Program-made: the position numbers and the translations under genes
The notes under the pieces: generated by a model
Seen by the model: the letters and a program-made list of their open reading frames with translations, nothing else
Databases searched by the model: none
What the model was told of the DNA's origin: nothing
Part shown: piece by piece, positions 26,601-32,860 of the stretch
Numbering within the stretch: the stretch's first letter is position 1
Layout of the letters: each line of letters opens with the position of its first letter
NCBI RefSeq assembly: GCF_001039355.2
Contig: NW_019773625.1
Span: forward strand, 406,876-439,761
Length of the DNA stretch: 32,886 nucleotides
From: Lingula anatina
Lineage: Eukaryota; Brachiopoda; Lingulata; Lingulida; Lingulidae
Direction: 5' to 3'

Positions 26601-29600
26601 AGAAATGATCTTTCCTATTACAGGCATTCCAACATATCTTTTGCTCAACGCAACTGGCATGGAAACTCCAGGACGGTTTACACAGTTGGAGTTACTTGAT
26701 CTCCATGGTGAAACATTGGCAAAATACCCTGTTCACCAGCATCCTGAAAGAGAATGGCTGTACAATGTCAGCGCCTTTGTTCCTCCTGCAAACTTCTTCT
26801 ACTTACGGGTAAGGGCATGGTTCTTAGGTCTTGGTTTAAATCAGACTTTTTTATAATGAAACTAGTCTTGGTGATTTTACAAGTGCTTGGATTTTTTTAC
26901 CATTTCTTATCAATTAACTTAGTTCCAAACACATCATAATTTGTAAAGATGGCCACAGTTGTTTTTGATTTTTCAGAAGGACTGGTACTTAAACTTGAGG
27001 GGGTTCACTGTTTTAAGGCCTGAATTGGAAAAGATATTAGTAGATTTGCAAGAAATATATATAGATATAAAAATAGGAAAATAATAATAAAAAATGATTT
27101 ACATTGTTATCAATGGTTAATTTTGTGAAGGTAAAATTCTTCAAAAACCACCTCCATTTCCTTGACTACCAAACTTTTCCAATACATCTTACAGGTAAAA
27201 GGTGTCGACTCCAAAGGTTTTGGACTCCAGCGTTTGACTCCTACCGCCATCAGTCCATCTATCCCAGTGGCACCCATAGTCTACATGCCAGAGATTACTA
27301 GAGGTCATTATAAAAGGATATCACCAATTACATGCTATGTAACCAGTGAGGTGCCATTCTATGTGCAGTTCTACTGGGAAGACACCATACTTGGAACGTC
27401 GTTGTACTTTAGGTAACAAGGGTGCTTCCAATCATAATAGTTTTTATTATGAACTGAGAGTGGACTGCTACAAGTATATATTATAGCTGTACATAATAAA
27501 AGTAGGTCAATTTTGACTTGTATTCAGGTACTTTTATGGATGAATGATAAAATAATATGTTTTTTTAGAGACTATATGACCCATGGAATGTCCAAAAAAA
27601 CATAAACACATAAAAATGGATATCAGATCCTGGAAATGTGTCTCAAAAATATGATTATCACCCACTAGAACTGTGTGTAGTTTTAGTAAAACTGCAAATT
27701 CCATATAGTATGAAAAGAACACTAGTGTTTTTTTTTCCCAATTAAGTTTTATAATAATCTGAATGAAATGATATGGTTATCACCCACTGGAATTGTGTGT
27801 ACTTTCAGTGAGACTGCCAATGCCACGTGGTCTGTCAAAGATGCCAGTGCTTTCTCTGAGGGTGTGTACAGGTGTAACGCCACCAGCATTGCTGGCTCTG
27901 GGGCCGCAGAGACTTACTTTGATGTGACAGGTATGAGATGAAATTAGTGAAGTGAAGAAAATAGTTTTATACAGATAAAATGCAAAGGGTCTTATCAATT
28001 TCATGTACAGTATTCTTTGTCTGTTCTTTTTATTATATATTTATAATTATTATAATGACTTTTTAGTTGTTTATACATTGTGCACTAATTATTATTATTA
28101 TTATTATTATTATAGACTTTGTTTGATTCACGTACAAAGAAGTTCTGTTCTGTTCTGATGTTTTGTATATCATATCAACTTTTGTAACTAATTCTGTCTT
28201 CAGACCTTTGAAACTGCATAAAAACCAGTACTAATTCATTATGCTTCTTGTTTTTCATAGACCCTCCACCGTATGTGACGGCCCCCAGCAATGTAACGAC
28301 CATCCCAGGTCGCAACGCCATTTTGACCTGCGAGGCCTCCAGCACAGTGGAATTCAACATGACCTGGTACAACACTGCCAGAGAGAACTTGGTGACCCAG
28401 GACCCTGACAAGTACATCATTCATAGGAACGGTTCCCTGCAGATTCTGTAAGGATGGCAACATGTTATGTTTGTTGGTTTAGAAAAAAAAATTGTTTCGT
28501 TTGACCTGGTATCACACAGTCAGTAACCTTGTAAATTCTGTGAAGCTGATGATTACACAAACAAGTTTGTCATGCTTGAATGGTTTTGGTGTTTGAAAAT
28601 TGATGTTTGTGATTTAGTAAAAGTATTTGATTAGAAAACACTTTGTGATCAATTTAATGCCAATAATAGATCACACAGTAGATTTGTTTTAGAAAGTGTT
28701 CAAATTGCAATAAATTTTTTAATTCATTTGGCAAATATTGCCTGAAAGTTTTGGAAAAATGGGGTCTTTTAGACATGATACAGAGCACTTCATGGTAAAA
28801 AATACAAAAGTGATTTTAGATTATAGAAGTCCTTAAGAAATAAGATTGTACATTCTTTTGAAATAAAAACAATTTTAACGAATACTGCCAGAAAGTAAGT
28901 TGGTGGTCCAGAATCAGACAAGTAAATAATTCATAAGAGTGGATCCCTGCTGATTAAACATGAACTGTAGCTGAGAATGTTTGTTTATAGGAGGAAAAGC
29001 AGTCAGTGTTACAAATTGATCTGACATAGGCTGTGACAAATTCTTCGTTTTTTTTTTTTTTTTTTTTTTTACAATTTTCATTATGTAAAAAATACCATAT
29101 TCACTAGACATCAGTCAGAGTGGTTTTCAAGTAAGATTGCAGTTAGATATTCTTAAATATGATTTATGATTTATGGCAGTATCTTAATTGCCTGGTTTGA
29201 TGGCCATTATTGTTATTGTCATTTGTAATAAAATAATTTTAACAATACCTAAGTCAGCCCCTGATGATGTGAATTTTACAGAAATGTCAGAAAATCTGAC
29301 GAAGGTCCTTACATATGCCGAGCAGCAAATGAAGGAGGAAATTCTGAAGAAAAGATTTATCTCATTGTGCAAGGTAAGGGTCAGCCACATGTATAATGTA
29401 AAGTATTTTGTTTAATAGACATGATTCACTGAAATACAGTTTTCCCAATCACAGATTTGATTCTTAATTTGTACCTTTTTTAAAATATTAGAGGTATCGA
29501 AAACTATATAAAGCATACAGTTCAAAAATACAAATAAGATAAGCTTAAAAATTCAAGATGAGAATTTGAGAGATGTATTGTTGTTACCACAGAAATTCTA

Positions 29601-31726
29601 AAGGTAATATTTATTTATTTGTCTAGTGGCACCAGTGGCAAGAGTACGCCCAGAATCACAACCCTTTAAAACCGGCCAGGCCGTCAGTATCCAGTGTACC
29701 TCGGAAGGTTCTCCAGCGTCCTATATATGGCGGAGGAAGCAGGAGGTTCTTCCCCTCTCAGAGAAGGTCAATTATGACCGATCAACAGGCATTTTGTCAC
29801 TGAAGCACCTGCAGCCTTATGACGAAGGAGCTTACGAATGCTTGGCATCAAATCCTGCAGGCTCAGATACTGCTGTGGCTACACTGAGATATATTGGTTA
29901 GTGGCACCTATTTGATAGTTAATTTACATAGAAATTACAGAGCATTAAGTTTATTATAATATGAAAAACAATTTGTGCCATTTATAAAAAATATCTTTGA
30001 TATTATGATAAATTTGATTGCATTTGTGGGTGCTTATTTTATATGACAACACTGTTACTATTAAAATAATAATACTTTTTTAATAATTCACTAGTTTTAT
30101 TTGTAATTCCATCTATTTCCAGAGGCACCAATTGTCCAGGTGCCCAGTCCAGTGGTGCTTGTGTCCATCAAGGAGTCCGCCAAGTTGTCCTGTGATGTCC
30201 ATGGTATTCCCAAACCTAATATTACCTGGTTCAAGGAAGGCATACAGGTGAGCACCACACCTGTGGCCAGTTTCCTGAGAATTTTAGACTGAAACTTGGT
30301 CCAAACTTTTTAACAAAATTTAAGTCTGCTATTCAAAAGTTATTCCAATTTGATGAAATACTGAGCCTGTTTAATATTTAGAGAGAAACTTAAAACTTTG
30401 GCCAGAGCTTAATAACTCTGTTAAAGTGGACAACTGCCAACTTATCCTGATATGAAGAGTTCAACATTTTTGGTTTAAATGTTTTAGAAGAATGTGAAAC
30501 TGAAACTTTTATCACTCTCTTTTGTATACTTACTTGTCGTTGTATTACTTACTCCCTGGTGTGCACTGAGTAATTTTCTCTTTGGTGCCAGTCTATCTTT
30601 TTATATGTCTATTTTACAACCTGTTTCAGTTCCATGAGTTTGCCTTTGTTGAGATCATGGACAGTGGAGACTTGATGTTGCTTGGGGTGCAGGAATATGA
30701 TGCCGGGGAGTACACCTGTGTGGCCACCAATGAGGCCGGGACAGCAAGAGGACTGGTCACACTGGAAGTGGGATGTAAGTAGGTCACACTGGGATGCTAA
30801 TAGGTCACACTGGGATGTTAGTAGGTCTCACTGGGATGTACATACATCAGTGTCTAGGTTGGACATGTCTTTTTCTATATTATGGATTGATGCTTAGTAA
30901 TGTTGACGTGAGAATACTACATTTTTTGTTGCAGGTATGCTTGTTTTAGATATTTTCCATTAACAGAAAATAGGGGGGTTATTGTTTGACATTATGTTCT
31001 TAGGTAGAGATGAAAATCACATATTTTACTTACAGCCCAGCCAAAGATCACTCGTGCCCCAAGCAGTGTTGGTATAGACATTGAGACCAACGGTACCCTC
31101 CCATGTAAGGCCACTGGGTACCCACCCCCCAAAATACTGTGGAGGAGAGAGGATGGTCTTCCTATTGACTGGAATGGAAGATTTAGACAGATGCCATCTG
31201 GTTCACTTTTCATACAGAGTAAGTTTTCTCCTGCTGCAGTTTGACATACAGTTTGACAAGAACTTGTTTTTGCCAGTTTGAGGTTTTGTACTTTATACTT
31301 GGTGGGTTTTCATAGCACATGTAGTTTATACACTTCTTTTAAAAAGAGATTCAGAGATTTCTACTGTGTGTAACTTGCAATTGCTGAAACATATTCACTT
31401 TTTCATGTAAAGAGTACATTAGAAATATCTGAATGTTTTATTTATTAAATTTCAAACACATTCCCTATTTTTTCGCAGACATCCAGGCATCAGATGAGGG
31501 AGCATATGTCTGTAGTGCACAGAACCAGTTTGGAGTTCAGGAAGTGTCAGCATATGTCACAGTCTCTGGCATTGGTAGGCTTTTCCTTCATTCCATAATT
31601 GTTGCATGATGATGTATAACTTGTTAACTTTAAGTATTGCTATAATGCTGCAATACGTACCAGTATGTCATCTTTCTGAAGCCTTTTAAGATACCAGGAA
31701 TGCAATTGTATTTGACACACACTTTC

Positions 31727-31770
<44 letters not shown>

Positions 31771-32611
31771 CAAAAACATTTTTTTCAAATTTCAGTACGT
31801 CCCCTGATTGCTTTCACCAATCCCCTTGTTCAGATCATTGAAGGACGTCCAGTACGGCTTACCTGTTTTATTCTCCTTGGTAACCCCAAACCTAAGATAA
31901 GTTGGCTGAAAGGTGACCAGGTGATTGAAGAAGGAAATGGCTTCAGGATTGACAGTGAGGGGAGCCTCCATATTGAAAGTGTGAGAGCGGTGGACGAAGG
32001 AGATTTTAAGTGTCATGCAAGCAACGTGGGTGGAAACTCAACTTACATAACACAGTTGGATGTGCAAGGTAAAGATAGATATAGAAATATGATGTTTAGT
32101 TACTAGATATGTAAAATAGTCTTTTTGTGTAAATGTTTTAAAGAATCAGGAGGTTAGTCACGTGACATTTCTTCATTTCTTTCATAAATGCATACTTCTT
32201 GATATATTCAGTATGCATTTATAAAAGTTGTTGTTTTGAAAAATTTCAAAATAGTCTGAATTATCAATTTACAGATGCATTTTTTTGCCTTTTTTTATTT
32301 CAAACTTTGACCAATACAGTTTAACTTTTTTCCAGTTCCCCCAGTCATAGACAAGAGTTATGGCAATGAGTATGTGGTGGTGCAAGGGAACCGCATAGTG
32401 TTGCATTGCGAAGTGCAGGGAGACCCACCTCCATCTTTGGAGTGGTTTAAAAATGGTGTAAAAATTCCTGTCACAGATTCCCACTATTTCATCAGCGAGT
32501 CTGGCAACTTGGAAATCTTCAGTGCAGATCCCAAAGACACCAGCAGCTATTCTTGTTCGGCCAATAACATTGCAGGGAGTGATCAGAGGTCCATGACATT
32601 ATTTGTGCAAG
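4700..32611 (+). CDS. HMCN1: Hemicentin-like gene, 5' part (17 exons, 3' incomplete)
   Basis: Seventeen exons joined at GT-AG introns give one open frame of 1071 codons plus one base. Order in the protein: signal peptide (about residues 7-33), VWA domain (about 49-215) with MIDAS motif D55-I-T-G-S59, a conserved hemicentin linker region (about 216-425), then seven Ig domains. The motifs [18 protein letters not shown] and [10 protein letters not shown] match what I know of hemicentin VWA domains, and the linker also aligns by eye with vertebrate hemicentin-1. Hemicentins are very large secreted matrix proteins that form tracks and flexible cell-tissue linkages (him-4 in C. elegans, HMCN1/2 in vertebrates). 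The rest of the Ig array and any EGF or G2F domains would lie beyond the window. Family assignment is very secure. Orthology to HMCN1 rather than HMCN2 is not decided, since invertebrates often have one hemicentin. Confidence 0.95.
6443..6462. repeat. (TC)n microsatellite
   Basis: Ten TC units in intron 1. Confidence 0.95.
7671..7695. repeat. T14-G11 compound tract
   Basis: Fourteen T followed by eleven G in intron 1. Confidence 0.95.
8551..8701. repeat. Two-copy tandem duplication, period 81 bp
   Basis: Units at 8551-8620 and 8631-8701 share ttacattctc, gtgat-atttgacatgt and tggagag; the matching point recurs 81 bp later. The period is a multiple of three. A minus-strand open frame (8869-8393) passes through both copies and translates them as [10 protein letters not shown] and [10 protein letters not shown]. 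Confidence 0.75.
8751..8768. repeat. Poly-G tract (18)
   Basis: Eighteen G, the longest G-run in the window, 50 bp right of the 81-bp tandem duplication. Confidence 0.95.
9395..9688. mobile_element. Inverted-repeat (MITE-like) element A, about 294 bp
   Basis: It is a foldback element with arms of about 100 bp: the left arm (from about 9411) and right arm (to about 9650) are near reverse complements, sharing for example tccatgg, taatgtctgtcacgc or its variant, and agggggtaatta. Ends read agactgggttccca on the left and, reverse-complemented, agaccattccca on the right. It is flanked by CTA on both sides (9392-9394 and 9689-9691), which suggests a 3-bp target duplication. There is no coding capacity. 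A 3-bp duplication fits PIF/Harbinger-like transposition, but the superfamily is not established. Confidence 0.75.
9692..9891. mobile_element. Inverted-repeat (MITE-like) element B, about 200 bp
   Basis: It is a second copy of the same family as element A, directly adjoining it with only CTA between. The right arm closely matches that of A (catttaagc, gtgaga, agatagatcgatcta). The left arm keeps only its outer half (agatcgacctaactcc to gctgtcag) before jumping to the loop, so B looks like an internally deleted copy. The ends read agaccccatttcca and, reverse-complemented, gctgtattccca. CTA follows again at 9892-9894. Confidence 0.72.
10038..10202. mobile_element. 165-bp MITE-like element with 13-bp perfect TIRs
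   Basis: The terminal inverted repeats are CAGGCCCGTAGCC (10038-10050) and its exact reverse complement GGCTACGGGCCTG (10190-10202). They are flanked by a 5-bp direct repeat cctag (10033-10037 and 10203-10207). The inside has G-run/C-run and agtggac repeats and no coding capacity. Deleting the element plus one cctag rejoins a normal unit of the surrounding minisatellite, independent support for the boundaries. The superfamily is not assigned. Confidence 0.88.
12551..12597. repeat. (AC)n microsatellite
   Basis: 47 bp of AC units with a single AT interruption near 12559. Confidence 0.95.
14647..14667. repeat. (AT)n microsatellite
   Basis: 21 bp of AT units about 90 bp upstream of exon 2. Confidence 0.95.
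14755..14984 (+). CDS. HMCN1: Hemicentin exon 2: VWA core
   Basis: Acceptor ttttctag ends at 14754 and donor CAG|gtaagg at 14985; phase 1 in, phase 0 out, residues 98-174. It carries the hemicentin-typical [13 protein letters not shown] (residues 118-130) and the third MIDAS region [10 protein letters not shown] (149-158), ending LIQQKQSQ. Where canonical VWA domains have a MIDAS Thr, this family has the GGGDCPEMS stretch. The minus-strand reading over the same bases is a shadow. It is isolated by introns of 9.8 and 5.9 kb, yet its conservation leaves no doubt that it belongs to the gene. Confidence 0.95.
16703..16729. repeat. (TG)n followed by 12 G
   Basis: A TG microsatellite runs directly into a 12-G tract in intron 2. 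Confidence 0.93.
17369..17809. mobile_element. Inverted-repeat element with central palindrome
   Basis: The arms aattggttaaagggataata-cttc (17398-17424) and its reverse complement (17728-17760, with 5 extra bases) face each other. Weaker inverted similarity extends outward to gatgtcatcac (17369) and ggtgacgtt (17809). Near the middle, 17577-17602 is a perfect 26-bp palindrome whose half is gttataatctctt. There is no convincing protein inside. The aaagggataataactc core resembles the aaagggagataactc motif I recall as common in molluscan genomes. The exact ends are uncertain. Confidence 0.65.
19234..19675 (-). pseudogene. Candidate processed retrocopy with intact short ORF
   Basis: On the minus strand an open frame runs from 19675 (first ATG at 19582) to a TAA at 19283-19285, giving 99 codons from the ATG. 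The product has two hydrophobic stretches ([19 protein letters not shown] and [20 protein letters not shown]), so it would be a small membrane protein; I do not recognise it. A 37-base 3' tail follows with AATAAA (19262-19257), then 11 bases and a run of 12 A (19245-19234). An encoded poly(A) downstream of a signal is the mark of a reverse-transcribed mRNA. I found no convincing target-site duplication. It could also be an unrelated ORF next to a chance A-run. Confidence 0.4.
20839..20961 (+). CDS. HMCN1: Hemicentin exon 3: end of VWA
   Basis: This is a 41-codon phase 0-0 exon, residues 175-215, with acceptor gtcccag and donor CAG|gtaagt. It encodes [10 protein letters not shown], then [14 protein letters not shown], the last VWA strand and helix, which are strongly conserved in hemicentins. 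The open frame continues into both flanks, but the splice sites and family alignment set the limits. Confidence 0.94.
20962..25651 (+). other. Intron 3 (4.7 kb)
   Basis: This is a phase-0 intron just after the VWA domain. It contains a (TTTTA)n-(TG)n tract near 21.84 kb. The open frame at 22942-23355 (137 codons, ATG start) and the one at 24438-24743 on the minus strand have no recognisable motifs and are of a length expected by chance in this amount of sequence. Nothing else was identified. Confidence 0.8.
21835..21870. repeat. (TTTTA)n followed by (TG)5
   Basis: About five TTTTA pentamers, then five TG units, in intron 3. Confidence 0.93.
25652..25823 (+). CDS. HMCN1: Hemicentin exon 4: post-VWA linker
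   Basis: Acceptor attgtag and donor GCAG|gtaaga; phase 0 in, phase 1 out, residues 216-272 plus one base. It begins [20 protein letters not shown], matching the hemicentin stretch just after VWA, and continues with a beta-rich segment ([17 protein letters not shown]) ending INPAG. Open frame runs past the donor into the intron by chance. Confidence 0.92.
26077..26301 (+). CDS. HMCN1: Hemicentin exon 5: post-VWA linker
   Basis: Acceptor attaacag ends at 26076 and donor G|gtaatg lies at 26302; phase 1-1, residues 273-347 plus one base. It reads [39 protein letters not shown], then [11 protein letters not shown]. The pattern of 'LLNI..., ...PG.W.VK, ...H..RITGLS...DF..GFS.KP' is characteristic of hemicentins. 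Three other open readings over this stretch, two of them antisense, are shadows. Confidence 0.94.
26302..26623 (+). other. Intron 5 (322 bp)
   Basis: This is a phase-1 intron, AT-rich with short A and T runs. I see nothing beyond the splice signals. Confidence 0.85.
26624..26808 (+). CDS. HMCN1: Hemicentin exon 6: post-VWA linker
   Basis: Acceptor attacag and donor CGG|gtaagg; phase 1 in, phase 0 out, residues 348-409. It encodes [19 protein letters not shown], a segment [16 protein letters not shown], and [15 protein letters not shown]. The hemicentin signature 'PTY.LLN.TG...P' and 'VPP...F.L' are both present. Two N-glycosylation sequons are visible: NAT and NVS. Confidence 0.93.
26809..27194 (+). 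other. Intron 6 (386 bp)
   Basis: This is a phase-0 intron starting gtaagg and ending cttacag. It is AT-rich. A pyrimidine-rich AG at about 26979 could be a decoy acceptor, but no hemicentin-like coding follows it. Confidence 0.85.
27195..27412 (+). CDS. HMCN1: Hemicentin exon 7: end of linker and first half of Ig1
   Basis: Acceptor cttacag and donor TTTAG|gtaaca; phase 0 in, phase 2 out, residues 410-481 plus two bases. [20 protein letters not shown] closes the linker. [17 protein letters not shown] starts the first Ig, whose first Cys is in [12 protein letters not shown]. The usual Ig Trp position reads FYVQFYWED. The last codon is completed by exon 8 (Ser482). Confidence 0.9.
27413..27808 (+). 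other. Intron 7 (396 bp) with exon relic
   Basis: This is a phase-2 intron splitting Ig1. Most of its right half is explained by a local duplication of the exon 8 acceptor region (see the relic at 27649-27712). The rest is AT-rich. Confidence 0.85.
27649..27712 (+). pseudogene. Decayed duplicate of exon 8 (acceptor plus first half)
   Basis: These 64 bases align without gaps to 27771-27834, the last bases of intron 7 and start of exon 8. I count 51 identical positions. The acceptor AG is kept (gttttag versus ctttcag). In the exon 8 frame the relic reads S-K-T-A-N-S-I and then TAG, where the true exon has TGG (Trp). Nearly all differences replace G or C of the live exon by A or T, as expected for neutral decay in AT-rich DNA. 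The offset is 122 bp. It cannot encode protein, but the acceptor might still be recognised. Confidence 0.85.
27809..27930 (+). CDS. HMCN1: Hemicentin exon 8: second half of Ig1
   Basis: Acceptor actttcag ends at 27808 and donor ACAG|gtatga lies at 27931; phase 2 in, phase 1 out, residues 482-522 plus one base. It encodes [19 protein letters not shown], then [21 protein letters not shown] with the second Ig Cys in the D-x-G-x-Y-x-C context (here SEGVYRC). The intron just upstream carries a decayed copy of this exon's acceptor and first half (27649-27712). Confidence 0.93.
27931..28260 (+). other. Intron 8 (330 bp)
   Basis: This is a phase-1 intron between Ig1 and Ig2, containing an (ATT)n tract at 28088-28113. 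Nothing else was seen. Confidence 0.85.
28088..28113. repeat. (ATT)n microsatellite
   Basis: About eight ATT units in intron 8. Confidence 0.94.
28261..28447 (+). CDS. HMCN1: Hemicentin exon 9: first part of Ig2
   Basis: Acceptor tttcatag ends at 28260 and donor CT|gtaagg lies at 28448; phase 1 in, phase 2 out, residues 523-584 plus two bases. It encodes [35 protein letters not shown] with the first Ig Cys and the Trp, then [11 protein letters not shown]. It has three sequons (NVT, NMT, NGS). A decayed copy of its 3' 77 bases lies in the following intron at 28881-28957. Confidence 0.94.
28881..28957 (+). pseudogene. Decayed duplicate of exon 9 3' end
   Basis: These 77 bases align to exon 9 positions 28371-28447 with two compensating 1-base indels and roughly three quarters identity. 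Shared blocks occur in the same order and spacing: actgccaga, ttggtg, gacaagta, attcata, tccctgc, gatt. In the exon 9 frame it hits TAA after Ala-Arg-Lys, and the donor (CTgtaagg) has become TTAAAC. Weaker similarity seems to continue into the flanking intron (tgtttgtt and cagtcagt blocks), suggesting a tandem duplication with an offset of about 510 bp. Confidence 0.8.
29048..29070. repeat. Poly-T tract (23)
   Basis: 23 T in intron 9, 90 bp to the right of the exon 9 relic. Confidence 0.95.
29282..29373 (+). CDS. HMCN1: Hemicentin exon 10: end of Ig2
   Basis: Acceptor attttacag ends at 29281 and donor CAAG|gtaagg lies at 29374; phase 2 in, phase 1 out, residues 585-615 plus one base. Read in the phase set by exon 9 it gives [19 protein letters not shown] then [11 protein letters not shown], a perfect Ig C-terminal half. 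The frame that an ORF finder reports as longest here (MSENLTKV...) is the wrong one, so a single-frame search would miss this exon. Confidence 0.93.
29627..29896 (+). CDS. HMCN1: Hemicentin exon 11: complete Ig3
   Basis: Acceptor ttgtctag and donor ATTG|gttagt; phase 1-1, residues 616-705 plus one base. One exon holds a whole Ig: [19 protein letters not shown] (first Cys, Trp), [21 protein letters not shown] (second Cys), [18 protein letters not shown]. The donor gttagt is weaker than most in this gene. Confidence 0.93.
30123..30247 (+). CDS. HMCN1: Hemicentin exon 12: first half of Ig4
   Basis: Acceptor tatttccag and donor CAG|gtgagc; phase 1 in, phase 0 out, residues 706-747. It encodes [19 protein letters not shown], then [20 protein letters not shown] with the first Ig Cys, the G-x-P-x-P turn and the Trp. 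It has no start codon of its own and was found from the domain pattern and splice phases. Confidence 0.93.
30248..30629 (+). other. Intron 12 (382 bp)
   Basis: This is a phase-0 intron splitting Ig4. I see no repeat or relic exon of note. Confidence 0.85.
30630..30774 (+). CDS. HMCN1: Hemicentin exon 13: second half of Ig4
   Basis: Acceptor ctgtttcag ends at 30629 and donor GGAT|gtaagt lies at 30775; phase 0 in, phase 1 out, residues 748-795 plus one base. It encodes [19 protein letters not shown], then [19 protein letters not shown] and LVTLEVG. The exon's last 20 bases and its donor form the first copy of a minisatellite that continues into the intron. Confidence 0.92.
30755..30844 (+). 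repeat. Minisatellite overlapping the exon 13 splice donor
   Basis: There are four copies in a row. The first is 27 bp (30755-30781) and includes the last 20 coding bases of exon 13 and its gtaagt donor; then come three 21-bp copies starting at 30782, 30803 and 30824, each beginning ggtcacactgggatg or ggtctcactgggatg. At the donor position the later copies read gctaat, gttagt and gtacat. The first copy differs by a 6-base insertion (aagtgg). The array therefore grew out of the exon-intron boundary or shares its origin with it. Confidence 0.9.
31036..31218 (+). CDS. HMCN1: Hemicentin exon 14: first part of Ig5
   Basis: Acceptor acttacag and donor CAGA|gtaagt; phase 1-1, residues 796-856 plus one base. 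It encodes [37 protein letters not shown] (first Cys, Pro turn, Trp) and [12 protein letters not shown]. Another open frame over the same bases is a shadow. Confidence 0.93.
31479..31574 (+). CDS. HMCN1: Hemicentin exon 15: end of Ig5
   Basis: Acceptor tttcgcag and donor ATTG|gtaggc; phase 1-1, residues 857-888 plus one base. It encodes [19 protein letters not shown] then [13 protein letters not shown], the C-terminal half of an Ig with D-E-G-A-Y-V-C. Too short for ORF finding; it was identified by the Ig motif and matching phases. Confidence 0.92.
31731..31769. repeat. (AT)n microsatellite
   Basis: 39 bp of AT units ending 26 bases before the exon 16 acceptor, so it occupies the place where the branch point and polypyrimidine tract should be. 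Confidence 0.95.
31796..32068 (+). CDS. HMCN1: Hemicentin exon 16: complete Ig6
   Basis: Acceptor aaatttcag ends at 31795 and donor CAAG|gtaaag lies at 32069; phase 1-1, residues 889-979 plus one base. It is a whole Ig in one exon: [37 protein letters not shown] (Cys, Trp), [18 protein letters not shown] (second Cys, one sequon). The acceptor is only 26 bases from the end of a 39-bp (AT)n tract. Confidence 0.93.
32336..32611 (+). CDS. HMCN1: Hemicentin exon 17: complete Ig7
   Basis: Acceptor tttttccag ends at 32335 and donor CAAG|gtaatt lies at 32612; phase 1-1, residues 980-1071 plus one base. It is a whole Ig: [20 protein letters not shown] (Cys, Trp), [31 protein letters not shown] (second Cys). 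It is the last exon in the window, and the next should start with two bases completing a codon. Confidence 0.93.
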
Positions 32612-32806
32612 GTAATTTTAACAGGTAGTGTCATGGCACTGCCTCATAGAAACATGTCTGCATACTGGAAGTACCTACAAATATCTGTGCTGTAATGAAA
32701 ATGTGTGGTTGTTTATTTTTTATCTGTCAAATCTTCATTTTAAAGTATTTCGTAACAAGTAATTGATGCTTATTATTTCATACTAGTTTTGCCAGAACTA
32801 TTTTTA

Positions 32807-32832
32807 TGTACAGACACAGATGTGTCTGTACA
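32807..32832. repeat. 12-bp perfect inverted repeat, 2-bp spacer
   Basis: tgtacagacaca, then ga, then the exact reverse complement tgtgtctgtaca. It lies in intron 17, 28 bp before the hexamer array. It may be one end of an element continuing beyond the window. Confidence 0.9.
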
Positions 32833-32860
32833 TATTGCCATCACCTGCGTCTGTCGTCGC

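Larger units (their letters stand above)
28448..29281 (+). other. Intron 9 (834 bp) with exon relic
   Basis: This is a phase-2 intron splitting Ig2. It is longer than its neighbours and contains a decayed copy of the end of exon 9 (28881-28957) plus a 23-base T tract (29048-29070). Confidence 0.85.

Noticed and set aside
28503-28545. gacctggtatcacac in intron 9 considered as a further copy of exon 9 (gacctggtacaacac)
   Set aside because: Only a short block matches; the rest is better explained as intron flank matching the region after the exon 9 relic.
29188-29415. 75-codon plus-strand frame covering exon 10
   Set aside because: The correct reading of the exon is in another frame, set by the phase-2 junction with exon 9; this frame does not give an Ig domain.
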